A stretch of DNA of 64,000 nucleotides from Cytobacillus firmus DS1 (GTDB lineage: Bacteria > Bacillota > Bacilli > Bacillales > Cytobacillaceae), in contig NZ_APVL01000012.1 of assembly GCF_000565285.1 (NCBI RefSeq), forward strand, positions 62,001-126,000. Direction: 5' to 3'. Positions 1 to 6,957 of the stretch are shown piece after piece. Every line of letters starts with the position of its first letter. Position 1 is the first letter of the stretch. The notes beneath the pieces were generated by a model. That model ran no database searches. It was not told where the DNA came from and saw only the letters and a list, made by a program, of their open reading frames with translations. A program made the position numbers and the translations under genes.

Positions 1-455
1 TTTTCAGCTCCCCCAATTGCAGGCATTAAAGGGGCCACATTGCTGATAACTATACCAATTTTGTCTTGCTTGGCAGCCATCAGCGAATAGTAAGCTGTAA
101 TCCCGAAATGGTTGCTGTTTTTTACGGCAACTAAACCAATGCCCGATTCTTCCGCTTTCTCAATGGATATTTCCATTGCTTTATGGGCCACTACCTGGCC
201 GGCTCCATAATTCCCATCCAACAGGGCCAATACTGGATTCTCTTGCTCTGCGTTTAAATTAACCTTGTTTGTAATCAACCCTTTTTGAATCCGCTCCACA
301 TAAATCGGAAGCCTTAAAAAGCCGTGACTATGTATTTCTCGCAAATCCGCTTCCAGCAAAACTTCCGTTATAATTTCTGCTTCATCCTGAGGCACATCGA
401 CCTGCATCAGCAATCGGTTGGAAAATTGCCGGATTTTATCAATATTGATATTCAT
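1..455 (-). CDS. Ldh-family (malate/L-lactate/ureidoglycolate-type) dehydrogenase, C-terminus cut by window edge
   Basis: The 151 N-terminal residues are visible; the gene runs off the left edge. The sequence begins MNINIDKIRQF and shows the family's ADLREIHSHG motif near residues 37-46, a GNYGAGQVV stretch and NSNHFG. These are typical of the NAD(P)-dependent malate/L-sulfolactate/ureidoglycolate dehydrogenase fold, which is unrelated to classical Rossmann LDH. The ATG at 455 follows an AAAGGGGGATTG ribosome-binding site. It lies 24 bp downstream of an FAH-family hydrolase and a GntR regulator, so it is probably the third gene of a small 2-oxoacid or hydroxyacid catabolic operon. The exact substrate cannot be told. 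Confidence 0.85.
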   Translation of the reverse strand, partial: MNINIDKIRQFSNRLLMQVDVPQDEAEIITEVLLEADLREIHSHGFLRLPIYVERIQKGLITNKVNLNAEQENPVLALLDGNYGAGQVVAHKAMEISIEKAEESGIGLVAVKNSNHFGITAYYSLMAAKQDKIGIVISNVAPLMPAIGGAE

Positions 456-479
456 TTCAATCCCCCTTTAAAAGATTCC

Positions 480-1283
480 TTATGCTGACTGTGTCTCTTC
501 TGCCGGTCTATTTGTCCCCTTTGTGCCATCCACAACTTTATTTCTTAATTGGCCAATTCCTTCTATTTCAAGAACAACATCATCCCCTGGCTTTAACGGT
601 CCCACTCCTGATGGAGTACCCGTAATAATGATGTCTCCAGGATTTAAGGTCATTACTTCGGTCACCTTCACAATCAGGGATTCGATATCATGAATTAAAT
701 CATCTGTATTGGAATGCTGCCTAACTTCTCCATTCACTGTCAGTTTGATTTCAACATTATTAGGGTTCAGATCTGTTTCAATAACAGGTCCTAGCGGCTT
801 AAAAGTGGCAAATGACTTGGCTCTGGTAAATTGCCCATCCTTTTTCTGAAGGTTGCGATCCGAAACGTCATTGCAGGCCGTATAGCCAAACACATAATCC
901 AAAGCCTCTTCTATTTGAACATTCTTCGCCTGCTTGCCGATCACGATGGCCAGCTCAGCTTCATAATCGATGCGATGCTCAAGGTTTGGCAAAATAATTT
1001 CATCTCCATCTGCAACAACCGATGTTGGGGATACCATAAACATCATCGGTTCATCCGGAATCGGCTTGCCGCTCTCTTCAGCATGAAGAGCATAGTTTAA
1101 ACCGATCGCCACAACCTGCCGAGGATCTACTGGAGCCAAAAGCGTTACTTCCTCCAGATGAAAAGTATCACCCGTTGATTTAGCTGTACCTGACAAAAAA
1201 TCCCCATCCAATTGTGTGATCGTTTCTCCCTCTAAAACTCCAAATAAATTCCGATTGTTTTTAGAAAAGCGTACATATTTCAA
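480..1283 (-). CDS. Fumarylacetoacetate hydrolase (FAH) family protein
   Basis: A 267-residue cytosolic enzyme of the FAH superfamily, which hydrolyses, isomerises or decarboxylates 2-oxoacid intermediates of aromatic and sugar-acid catabolism. Visible signatures are IGLNYALHAEE (about 60-70), the metal-binding EAE near 108-110 with a distant Asp in CNDVSDR (about 137-143), and ITGTPSGVG near the C-terminus. Length is normal for the YcgM/HpcE-like group. The start is TTG at 1283, chosen because AAGGAGGAAGAAACA precedes it at ideal spacing. It lies between the GntR regulator and the Ldh-type dehydrogenase and is presumably cotranscribed with both. The substrate is not determined; a 2-oxo-acid route is inferred from the family. 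Confidence 0.88.
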   Translation of the reverse strand: MKYVRFSKNNRNLFGVLEGETITQLDGDFLSGTAKSTGDTFHLEEVTLLAPVDPRQVVAIGLNYALHAEESGKPIPDEPMMFMVSPTSVVADGDEIILPNLEHRIDYEAELAIVIGKQAKNVQIEEALDYVFGYTACNDVSDRNLQKKDGQFTRAKSFATFKPLGPVIETDLNPNNVEIKLTVNGEVRQHSNTDDLIHDIESLIVKVTEVMTLNPGDIIITGTPSGVGPLKPGDDVVLEIEGIGQLRNKVVDGTKGTNRPAEETQSA

Positions 1284-1308
1284 TGTTTCTTCCTCCTTGT
1301 TTTTTAAT

Positions 1309-1998
1309 TTAAGAGCTTTGATTTGGAATAAGGCTGTTCACCTTGTCGTAAAATTTCCGCTGGTTCAGTCTGAGAATTTCTCGTCCTGCACGTGTTTTGT
1401 GCTTAATCATATAGCTTTCTGCCAGCATGCTGTCTTTTTTCAATAAAGCCTGGTAGATCTCTTCATGTTCTTCGATGGAAGCTTGAATATGCTCGTCATT
1501 GCCCTTAAAAAGCGAAGGATACCGTTTTGTATTTGCCCAAAGCTCATCAATGGTCCGAATGAGCAGCTGATTATTGCAGGCTGAATAGATTTTTTTATGA
1601 AACTTTACATTCAATGTTTCAAAATGGGCGTAATCCTTTTCATTGAAAGCTTCAATGGACTCATCTAAAATCTCCCTCAGTTCAGCCAAGAGGCTTTCAG
1701 TCATTCCTTCTACAGCAAATCTCGTTGAAAGCCCTTCCAATTCTACCCGCAATTCAAAAATCTCCTGAATATCCTTAGAAGATAATGTACTTACAACAGC
1801 TCCCACATGGGGCTTAAATTCAATCAGCTTTTCAGAATCTAATTGACTGATCGCTTCCCTCACCGGGATTTCACTGCTTTGGAATCTTACAGCGAGACGG
1901 CTGATAACCAGCTTTTCACCAAATTCATATTGACCGCTCAGGATCTCTTCTTTAAGAGTTTGGTAAATCATTTCTTTTTTTGTTCGGTACATACTCAA
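1309..1998 (-). CDS. GntR-family (FadR/FCD subfamily) transcriptional regulator
   Basis: A 229-residue DNA-binding regulator. The N-terminal winged helix-turn-helix (about 8-75) includes YQTLKEEILSGQYEFGEKL and the IPVREAISQL recognition helix. The remainder is an all-helical FCD effector domain with FELRVELEG and a HKKIYSACNN segment (H about 149) expected in its metal-binding pocket. TTG at 1998 is preferred because AAAGGAG lies 9 nt upstream; ATG at 1992 is the alternative. As the first gene of the operon with FAH and Ldh enzymes, it likely represses that operon and itself through the AT-rich palindrome just upstream. The ligand is unknown, probably an organic acid of the pathway. Confidence 0.88.
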   Translation of the reverse strand: MSMYRTKKEMIYQTLKEEILSGQYEFGEKLVISRLAVRFQSSEIPVREAISQLDSEKLIEFKPHVGAVVSTLSSKDIQEIFELRVELEGLSTRFAVEGMTESLLAELREILDESIEAFNEKDYAHFETLNVKFHKKIYSACNNQLLIRTIDELWANTKRYPSLFKGNDEHIQASIEEHEEIYQALLKKDSMLAESYMIKHKTRAGREILRLNQRKFYDKVNSLIPNQSS

Positions 1999-2035
1999 TC
2001 CGCCGTTCTCCTTTTATCTAATGAAGTATAAAATC

Positions 2036-2055
2036 ATATATCATATATGATATAT
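2036..2055. promoter_or_regulatory. Perfect 20-bp palindrome, candidate GntR operator
   Basis: The sequence ATATATCATATATGATATAT is perfectly self-complementary and flanked by further ATCATATA and ATATATGAT half-sites (2033-2064). It lies 38-57 bp upstream of the GntR start, where a promoter would be. AT-rich TGATA-type dyads are typical of FCD-subfamily regulators, so autoregulation is inferred. Confidence 0.55.
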
Positions 2056-2139
2056 AATATATGATACAGTCGAGAGTGAATTCAGTCAACATAGAATTTT
2101 TAGAATATTCATTTCACCTCAATTGCATACAAGCTTCAA

Positions 2140-2270
2140 ATAAAAAAACCTAGCGACAATAGACTGCTAGGTTTTGATCCTAGTAAATACAGTAACTTCA
2201 GTAGTCTAAATGCTTAACAATACACCTGCATCCGACCAGTCAAAAATGCTAAGAGCTTCTTAAAATAAAC
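2140..2270 (-). ncRNA. Putative short minus-strand transcript from a palindrome-overlapped promoter to a terminator
   Basis: On the minus strand a promoter-like pair (TTGATT at 2306-2301, 18-bp spacer, TATGAT at 2282-2277) is followed about 100 bp later by a strong hairpin and U-run at 2145-2175. No convincing ORF lies between; the only short one begins MMTMFILRSS and stops. This could be a small RNA or the remains of a lost gene. It is supported only by sequence layout. Confidence 0.25.
2145..2175 (-). terminator. Rho-independent terminator (10-bp stem)
   Basis: AAAACCTAGC pairs perfectly with GCTAGGTTTT across an 11-nt loop. Read on the minus strand the stem is followed by TTTTATTT, so it works best in that direction. 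No annotated minus-strand gene lies upstream of it within the 500-bp gap. Confidence 0.7.
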
Positions 2271-2294
2271 ATGGTCATCATAACTTCCGCTCCC

Positions 2295-2322
2295 ATTTTC
2301 AATCAAACGTTTGATTGAAAAT
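2295..2322. promoter_or_regulatory. Perfect 28-bp palindrome with AATCAAACGTTTGATT core
   Basis: Positions 2295-2322 form a perfect inverted repeat centred on AAACGTTT. The same 16-bp core recurs at 19131-19146. The dyad overlaps the -35 hexamer of a minus-strand promoter-like sequence (TTGATT/TATGAT). A central CG dyad is compatible with LacI- or TetR-type operators; the regulator is unknown. Confidence 0.5.
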
Positions 2323-2512
2323 AATATTACAAAAGCATACCGAAAGCCTATTAAGATATATTAATTGATATTTCTAATCACGGATTGGCAAAATAATACT
2401 GCCTACAGATGATTAATCCAGATTAGTTATACTATCGAGGATCATCTCATAAAAACAGCCTGATATACGGGTGCATAATATCTGATAGCTTGTTTTATAG
2501 CTGTTAATCAGG

Positions 2513-2636
2513 TAAACAGTAGAACCGTCACCGTGTCACCTGTGAATTCCCACCTCTCACTTTAACACTTCACCGTATCCGGGGTCAGGAACCTTTTTAA
2601 GAAAAACAGTAGAACCGTCCCCATGTTTCTATATAA
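2513..2636. repeat. Degenerate intergenic repeat, AACAGTAGAACCGTCCCC type (two units)
   Basis: The unit AACAGTAGAACCGTC(A/C)CC(G/A)TGT occurs twice, near 2515-2536 and 2605-2627. Related blocks occur near 6492-6606, 19359-19384 and 52424-52540. It sits immediately upstream of the HEPN-like/CBS gene. A TATAAT-like hexamer (2632-2637) lies at the repeat's edge and may serve the downstream cassette. Confidence 0.6.
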
Positions 2637-2691
2637 TATAGTATAAACAACCTAGGTTAAGAAAAGGTATATATGATAAAGGAGCTACACA

Positions 2692-3438
2692 ATGAAAACG
2701 ATGACCCAGTCAGAGAAAATTGCCCGTTTTGAAGCAGCGTTTAACCGGATTCATGTCCAGCTTAAAAAGCTGGTGAAGGATCCGCGGGAACACGCGCCTT
2801 ATGGAGAAGTTTTATATACAGCCAGGAATCTGCATAATGTGGTAAGAACGCATTATGATTTGTTGCGCTTGTTCGGGAAGCTGCGGAATGCCATTGTTCA
2901 TGAACGGATTCAGAAAGATTTTTATATAGCAGAGCCTCATGATGAGGTCATTGAGGAGATTGAGAGAATCAGTGAAACGCTGATGAAGCCGCCGCTTGCT
3001 TTGAGCATTGCCTCACAGCCGGTGATTACCCATTCACCTGAGACTTCCTTAATGGATATTCTGAAGATTATTGATACAAAGGGATTTTCACAGATTCCTA
3101 TCTATGAAGACAATCACTTCCAAGGGCTTTTGACTGAAGGCGGTATTGCCAAATGGCTGTCCCTCAACGCAGTACGCGGAACCATTTCCATTGAAGATGT
3201 GCTGGTAAAGGACATCCTTCCATTGGAGAAGAAGCATAATGTCAAATTTTTAAGCAGAGGCTCGTCTATTTATGACCTCGAAGATGCATTTGAACAGAGC
3301 TTTGAATGCAATAAAAAACTGGAAGCCATTCTAATCACAGAGCATGGCAGCCGGACACAAAAGCCAATTGGAATCGTCACTTCCTGGGATTTGGTTCGCA
3401 TCGACCATACTACCTTTGCATTAGCAAGCCAGATGTAA
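2692..3438 (+). CDS. HEPN-like domain fused to tandem CBS domains
   Basis: A 248-residue cytosolic protein. The N-terminal ~95 residues are helical and contain KLRNAIVHER, giving R65-N66 and H70, which fits the Rx4-6H motif of HEPN RNase-like domains. Two CBS motifs follow (about 102-160 and 170-240), with SQIPIYEDNHFQGLLTEG and PIGIVTSWDLVRI as characteristic strands. CBS pairs normally bind adenine nucleotides. ATG at 2692 has an AAAGGAG site 8 nt upstream. It is the first gene of a four-gene cassette with a Nudix hydrolase, a TPR membrane protein and a PP2C phosphatase. A nucleotide-gated effector role is inferred. The HEPN call rests on one short motif plus helical context. Confidence 0.7.
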   Translation: MKTMTQSEKIARFEAAFNRIHVQLKKLVKDPREHAPYGEVLYTARNLHNVVRTHYDLLRLFGKLRNAIVHERIQKDFYIAEPHDEVIEEIERISETLMKPPLALSIASQPVITHSPETSLMDILKIIDTKGFSQIPIYEDNHFQGLLTEGGIAKWLSLNAVRGTISIEDVLVKDILPLEKKHNVKFLSRGSSIYDLEDAFEQSFECNKKLEAILITEHGSRTQKPIGIVTSWDLVRIDHTTFALASQM

Positions 3439-3461
3439 TTAACTAAGAATCGGAGAGAACT

Positions 3462-4415
3462 ATGTCTATCATTCAAAACATGTTATTACATAATCGGAAC
3501 CATAACATTATTCCACACCATATCGATGCTTTAACCATCGAACAAACTGATGTTTGCTTGTCGGTAGGCTGTCTTGCGTATCCTGTTATTAGGCTATCCG
3601 ACGGGGAGTTTCAGTATAACTATATTCATAGCGATACCAGATACCAGCCCGATTCATATTTCAAACCCTTTATTGAAGAAAAGGCTTCCGGACTCTCCTT
3701 TAACGAGGAGTATCATATTCGCTGCTCAAGCATTTCTATTGAAGATGATCATATAGAAATGAGAACCCAATGGAGTGACTTTTCACAGTTTCTTGGAACC
3801 AATATGATGGTTGGTACGTATCTACCAATAAGAGAAAAAGTGAAGGATCACTTTCCCATTTCCCCTCTTCTTGCAAATGAATTGGCAGCAATCGGCACCT
3901 TTATCATTCACGATGGCCAGGAGAAATACCTGCTGCTGACTAAAAGGAGTTCAAATGTCAGCACTTACCGTAACTGCATGTCGGCTTCCGTTTCCGGAGC
4001 TATGGGCGGCGGTGAAAAATGGACTGATTTTCATATGGAAACACGTAAGCCTGATCCGATTTTAACCATTATCCGTGAGACAAAAGAAGAGCTTGGGCTC
4101 GATATAAATCGCAGCCAATTAAAGCTGGATGGCCTCTGTATGCAGGCAATCGATAAGCAGCCGAATTTCCTCGTTTCTGGTGAGCTTCCTATTTCAAAAG
4201 ATGAAGTACTTAAAAAAGCGAAAGCAGCCGCAGATAAAGATGAAATTGAAGAGGATGGCCTGCTGTTCATTCCTTTTGAACTGGATAAAATCATGCCCTA
4301 TCTCATCTATTTGGAGTACTCTCCCACATCTGCTGCCGGAGTTTGGGCACTCCTGGAGAACTATTTTACACAAGACGAAATAAAAACTGCTTTTCAGCAG
4401 TGCTGTAAAGGGTGA
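3462..4415 (+). CDS. Nudix-box hydrolase with long N-terminal extension
   Basis: A 317-residue protein. The C-terminal half carries a Nudix-like box: SGAMGGGEKW (about 178-187), an insert, then RETKEELGL at 205-213, matching the catalytic REUxEExGU core. Nudix enzymes cleave nucleoside diphosphates linked to a moiety X, usually with Mg2+. The first ~140 residues (GCLAYPVIRLSDGEF and onward) were not recognised. The spacing between the glycine-rich loop and the RE..EE core is longer than usual, so substrate preference may be unusual. It starts 23 bp after the CBS gene with GGAGAG upstream and ends at the TPR gene. In the cassette it could make or destroy a nucleotide sensed by the CBS domains; this is inference. 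Confidence 0.75.
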   Translation: MSIIQNMLLHNRNHNIIPHHIDALTIEQTDVCLSVGCLAYPVIRLSDGEFQYNYIHSDTRYQPDSYFKPFIEEKASGLSFNEEYHIRCSSISIEDDHIEMRTQWSDFSQFLGTNMMVGTYLPIREKVKDHFPISPLLANELAAIGTFIIHDGQEKYLLLTKRSSNVSTYRNCMSASVSGAMGGGEKWTDFHMETRKPDPILTIIRETKEELGLDINRSQLKLDGLCMQAIDKQPNFLVSGELPISKDEVLKKAKAAADKDEIEEDGLLFIPFELDKIMPYLIYLEYSPTSAAGVWALLENYFTQDEIKTAFQQCCKG

Positions 4416-4417
4416 TC

Positions 4418-5470
4418 ATGATGGAAGCAACTTCTCTCTCAGAGCAGTCAATAATTGAAAAACTGGATAACCTTCCGGAACATACGACACGAGACTTCGA
4501 ATTAACACTGACCAAAATAGCCGAGACTCTTGAAGAAACAGAATACAGCCAGCTGATGCTTTACCTGGAAAATAGAATAGCATCCCAAACTGCCAATCAA
4601 ATTCTCTTTGCATCCTTTGTCATTTTGACTATTTATGCAAGAAGAATGAAGAATATCAGCCAGTTCAGGGAAATCGTGGAGCGGTTTGGTGAAAAATTCA
4701 TTGATTTTCCTTTGTACCCTCATATCCTGTCTCTTTTGTATAAGGAAATCGGAACGAATGATGCCATCGAGCAGGCTGTGGCCTTTGCAAGAGAGGCCAC
4801 ACAAAAGCTCCCAAATCAGGTTGGTGTACTCCACAATTATGCAGAAGCCGTTGTACATATAAAAGAACATGGGTTCATGGTCAGCCAGGAAGAGCTACAG
4901 GAAGCCTATAACTATATTAACCGGGTAGTCCATCTGTCCCCGCGCTATGCAAAATTCCATTGTACCAGGGGAAGAATTTTAGCAGCACTCGGAAAATTTA
5001 ATGAAGCAAAAGAAGCCATCCGCAAGGCCATTGACATGGAGGAATCCTCAAAAAAAGACTATGCGATCCGGATCAATGACTATCTTTACCACTTAAGCAG
5101 AGTGCAAACCAATGAGTTTTCACAGGTGTTTTCTGATAAAATTGCCTTAACAGAAAAAAGCTTTGATGAAGCGAAGGATGAAATTGATCAGTCCATTTCC
5201 AAACTGAAATCTGAAAACCTGCAGATGCTGGGGTTCTTCACAGCCATCATCAGCTTTACCATCGGATCTTTCAACATTCTTGGGGATAAAAACTTCCTTG
5301 AGAGTGCCTTGTTAATTTTAATCTTGTCGGGCGCTCTTGTATTGGCCTTCGTCGGATTTGGACTCCTTTTTCAAACAAAGAATCAGCACCCATGGAGGAC
5401 AGTCATCATCAGCCTGCTGTCATTAGGGGTAATTGTAGGCTCAATGGCGGCTTATTACTTTATTAATTAG
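4418..5470 (+). CDS. TPR-repeat protein with C-terminal membrane anchor
   Basis: About 350 residues, not assigned to a named family. The first ~210 residues are helical with tetratricopeptide-like stretches, the clearest being a segment with YAKFHCTRGRILAALGKFNEAKEAI (split by motif: G-x2-LAALGKFNEA). A charged coiled-coil-like region (about 220-265) precedes three hydrophobic segments near 270-290, 300-322 and 330-350, so the TPR part should face the cytosol. A GTG at 4412 overlaps the previous stop; ATG at 4418 or 4421 is favoured because AAAGGGTGAT sits just upstream. The gene is tightly packed between Nudix and PP2C genes. A scaffold or membrane sensor role is inferred. Confidence 0.7.
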   Translation: MMEATSLSEQSIIEKLDNLPEHTTRDFELTLTKIAETLEETEYSQLMLYLENRIASQTANQILFASFVILTIYARRMKNISQFREIVERFGEKFIDFPLYPHILSLLYKEIGTNDAIEQAVAFAREATQKLPNQVGVLHNYAEAVVHIKEHGFMVSQEELQEAYNYINRVVHLSPRYAKFHCTRGRILAALGKFNEAKEAIRKAIDMEESSKKDYAIRINDYLYHLSRVQTNEFSQVFSDKIALTEKSFDEAKDEIDQSISKLKSENLQMLGFFTAIISFTIGSFNILGDKNFLESALLILILSGALVLAFVGFGLLFQTKNQHPWRTVIISLLSLGVIVGSMAAYYFIN

Positions 5471-5482
5471 GTGGTTTCATAC

Positions 5483-6370
5483 ATGAAAATTAGCACAGTC
5501 TATACAAAAGGAAACAGAGAAATAAATGAGGATGCCATTGTCGTAGATACGGATCAAAACATCTTTGCGGTGATTGATGGGGCAACTGGGCTTGGCGGAC
5601 TGCCAGGCTCCCTTGCCTCAGGGATTGTGAAAGAATATCTTGAAAAAAATACTTCAATACCCCTTATTGAGAAGGTTAAAGAAGGAAACAAACAGCTTCT
5701 GGCAGCTGCAGAGAAGAATATAGGAACGTCCCTGGATCAAATCCCCAAATATAAAAGAAGTTCCTGCGGGCTTGCTGCTATCCAGATCCACCTGGATGAA
5801 GTTGGTAAGGTAAATTCACTAGACTATGTATCGGCCGGAGATTGCATGCTCTTTTTGGAATTTAAGGATGGTTCTATTAGACAGATTACGTACGATCATA
5901 TTGACCGGCTTGATACTGTGGCCATTCAGTTAATGCAAAACACTTGGGAGAAAGTTCTTAAAGAAAAATCTATTGATTCCTTCTCTCCTGAGCAGCTTAA
6001 AGAAAAACAGAAAGAATTAAGGGGAAATGTTCAGCATATTCTTCAGGAAAACCGCAATAAATTAAATACAATTGATGGATACGGGATTATTGATGGTGAT
6101 CATGAAGCTATGAAATTCTTTGAATACGGTCGTATTCCGTTAATTTCCGTCAATAAAATCCTTCTGCTTTCAGATGGGTTAAAGATTCATACAGAACGTA
6201 CTTCCACTAAACAAGAAACGTGGCTGACAACCGCTCAGTCTGCCTTTAAATCTGGCCTAACTGAACTGGAAAAAAGGATTATTAAAGATGAGGAATCTGA
6301 TCCTGCTTGCTTTTACTTTCCACGTTTGAAGCAGCATGATGATAAGTCGGGAATTTTGATTGTTTTGTAA
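5483..6370 (+). CDS. PP2C-type (PPM) serine/threonine protein phosphatase-like protein
   Basis: About 295 residues with the ordered PPM motifs: GNREINEDA (motif with the metal Asp), FAVIDGATG (DG metal site), an AGDCMLF strand equivalent to GDSRA, LLLSDGL, and a C-terminal HDDKSGILIVL supplying the last metal Asp. The metal-ligand set appears intact, so it is probably an active Mg2+/Mn2+-dependent phosphatase. A GTG at 5471 is possible, but ATG at 5483 follows TTAGGTGG at good spacing and gives the usual MKISTVYTKG start. It is the last gene of the four-gene cassette and is followed by a hairpin terminator. The phosphoprotein target is unknown; no kinase gene lies nearby. Confidence 0.8.
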   Translation: MKISTVYTKGNREINEDAIVVDTDQNIFAVIDGATGLGGLPGSLASGIVKEYLEKNTSIPLIEKVKEGNKQLLAAAEKNIGTSLDQIPKYKRSSCGLAAIQIHLDEVGKVNSLDYVSAGDCMLFLEFKDGSIRQITYDHIDRLDTVAIQLMQNTWEKVLKEKSIDSFSPEQLKEKQKELRGNVQHILQENRNKLNTIDGYGIIDGDHEAMKFFEYGRIPLISVNKILLLSDGLKIHTERTSTKQETWLTTAQSAFKSGLTELEKRIIKDEESDPACFYFPRLKQHDDKSGILIVL

Positions 6371-6380
6371 AAATGTAAAA

Positions 6381-6415
6381 AGCCAACCTATCATACATAC
6401 TTGGTTGGCTTCTTT
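6381..6415 (+). terminator. Terminator of the HEPN/CBS-Nudix-TPR-PP2C cassette
   Basis: AGCCAACC (6381-6388) pairs with GGTTGGCT (6403-6410), followed by TCTTTGT. It starts 11 bp after the phosphatase stop codon. Confidence 0.75.
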
Positions 6416-6491
6416 GTCACATCAATCAGCGGCTATCACTTTATTCTAATTTTCACCTTTGCACTTCAAAAGTTAGCAAGTTTTTATATAT

Positions 6492-6606
6492 AGAGGACAG
6501 TAAGACAGTTTCATTCTCCCAGGCCTACCCTAAACCTTGATAGGAAATGAGCCTGTCCTCCATTGTCCGCCTACTAGCTTAAGTGGTCCGTCCCCGTGTT
6601 TTTGGT
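6492..6606. repeat. Degenerate intergenic repeat, GGACAG/CTGTCC and GTCCGTCCCCGTG type
   Basis: AGAGGACAG near 6491 and CTGTCCTC near 6552 are inverted, and GTGGTCCGTCCCCGTGTTT (about 6582-6600) matches the ACCGTCCCC(A/G)TGT unit seen upstream of 2692. The rest of 6416-6660 holds nothing recognisable. Confidence 0.5.
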
Positions 6607-6664
6607 TGAAATGGTTTTCTAATCATTTATTATATCCATAATTACCTTCCCTTAATTAATAGTA

Positions 6665-6690
6665 AAACCCCACGCAATGGCTGGGGGCTT
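6665..6690 (-). terminator. Terminator-like hairpin ending the 18.9-6.7 kb minus-strand operon
   Basis: CCCCA (6668-6672) and TGGGG (6682-6686) form a GC-rich stem. On the minus strand it is followed by TTTTACT. Confidence 0.55.
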
Positions 6691-6705
6691 TGTAGATGCC
6701 TTTCC

Positions 6706-6957
6706 TTAGCTTAAGGTTACAATCCCATCTTGAATAGTAAATGTTTCTCCTAAATTAAGGATAGCAGATACTCCATCTATTGTTTGTGTTCCTTGCAACG
6801 CTTCCAAGACTATTAACTCATCCGTCATTTCACCGTTGAGATAGTTATGACCACTTTCCCAGTTTAATTTTTCTTTTTCTTCTGTAGCTATAGCTGTTAC
6901 ATCATCACTTAAGGACAGGTTGGTTATTAAAGTGATTACTGTTGTAGCATTTTGCCA
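6706..6957 (-). pseudogene. 83-codon open fragment directly behind the M24 stop codon
   Basis: The minus strand stays open from the TAG of the neighbouring M24 gene to TAA at 6706. The conceptual peptide has NLSLSDDVTAIATEEKEKL, NYLNGEMTDELIVLEALQG and NLGETFTIQDGIVTLS. It is in the same frame as the M24 gene but lacks any good start codon or ribosome-binding site near its beginning. I read it as the C-terminal remnant of a degraded gene; an internal ATG could only give about 36 residues. The family was not recognised. Confidence 0.35.

Noticed and set aside
2301-2316. AATCAAACGTTTGATT as a CcpA cre site
   Set aside because: The outer TG and CA positions of cre do not match, despite the central CG.
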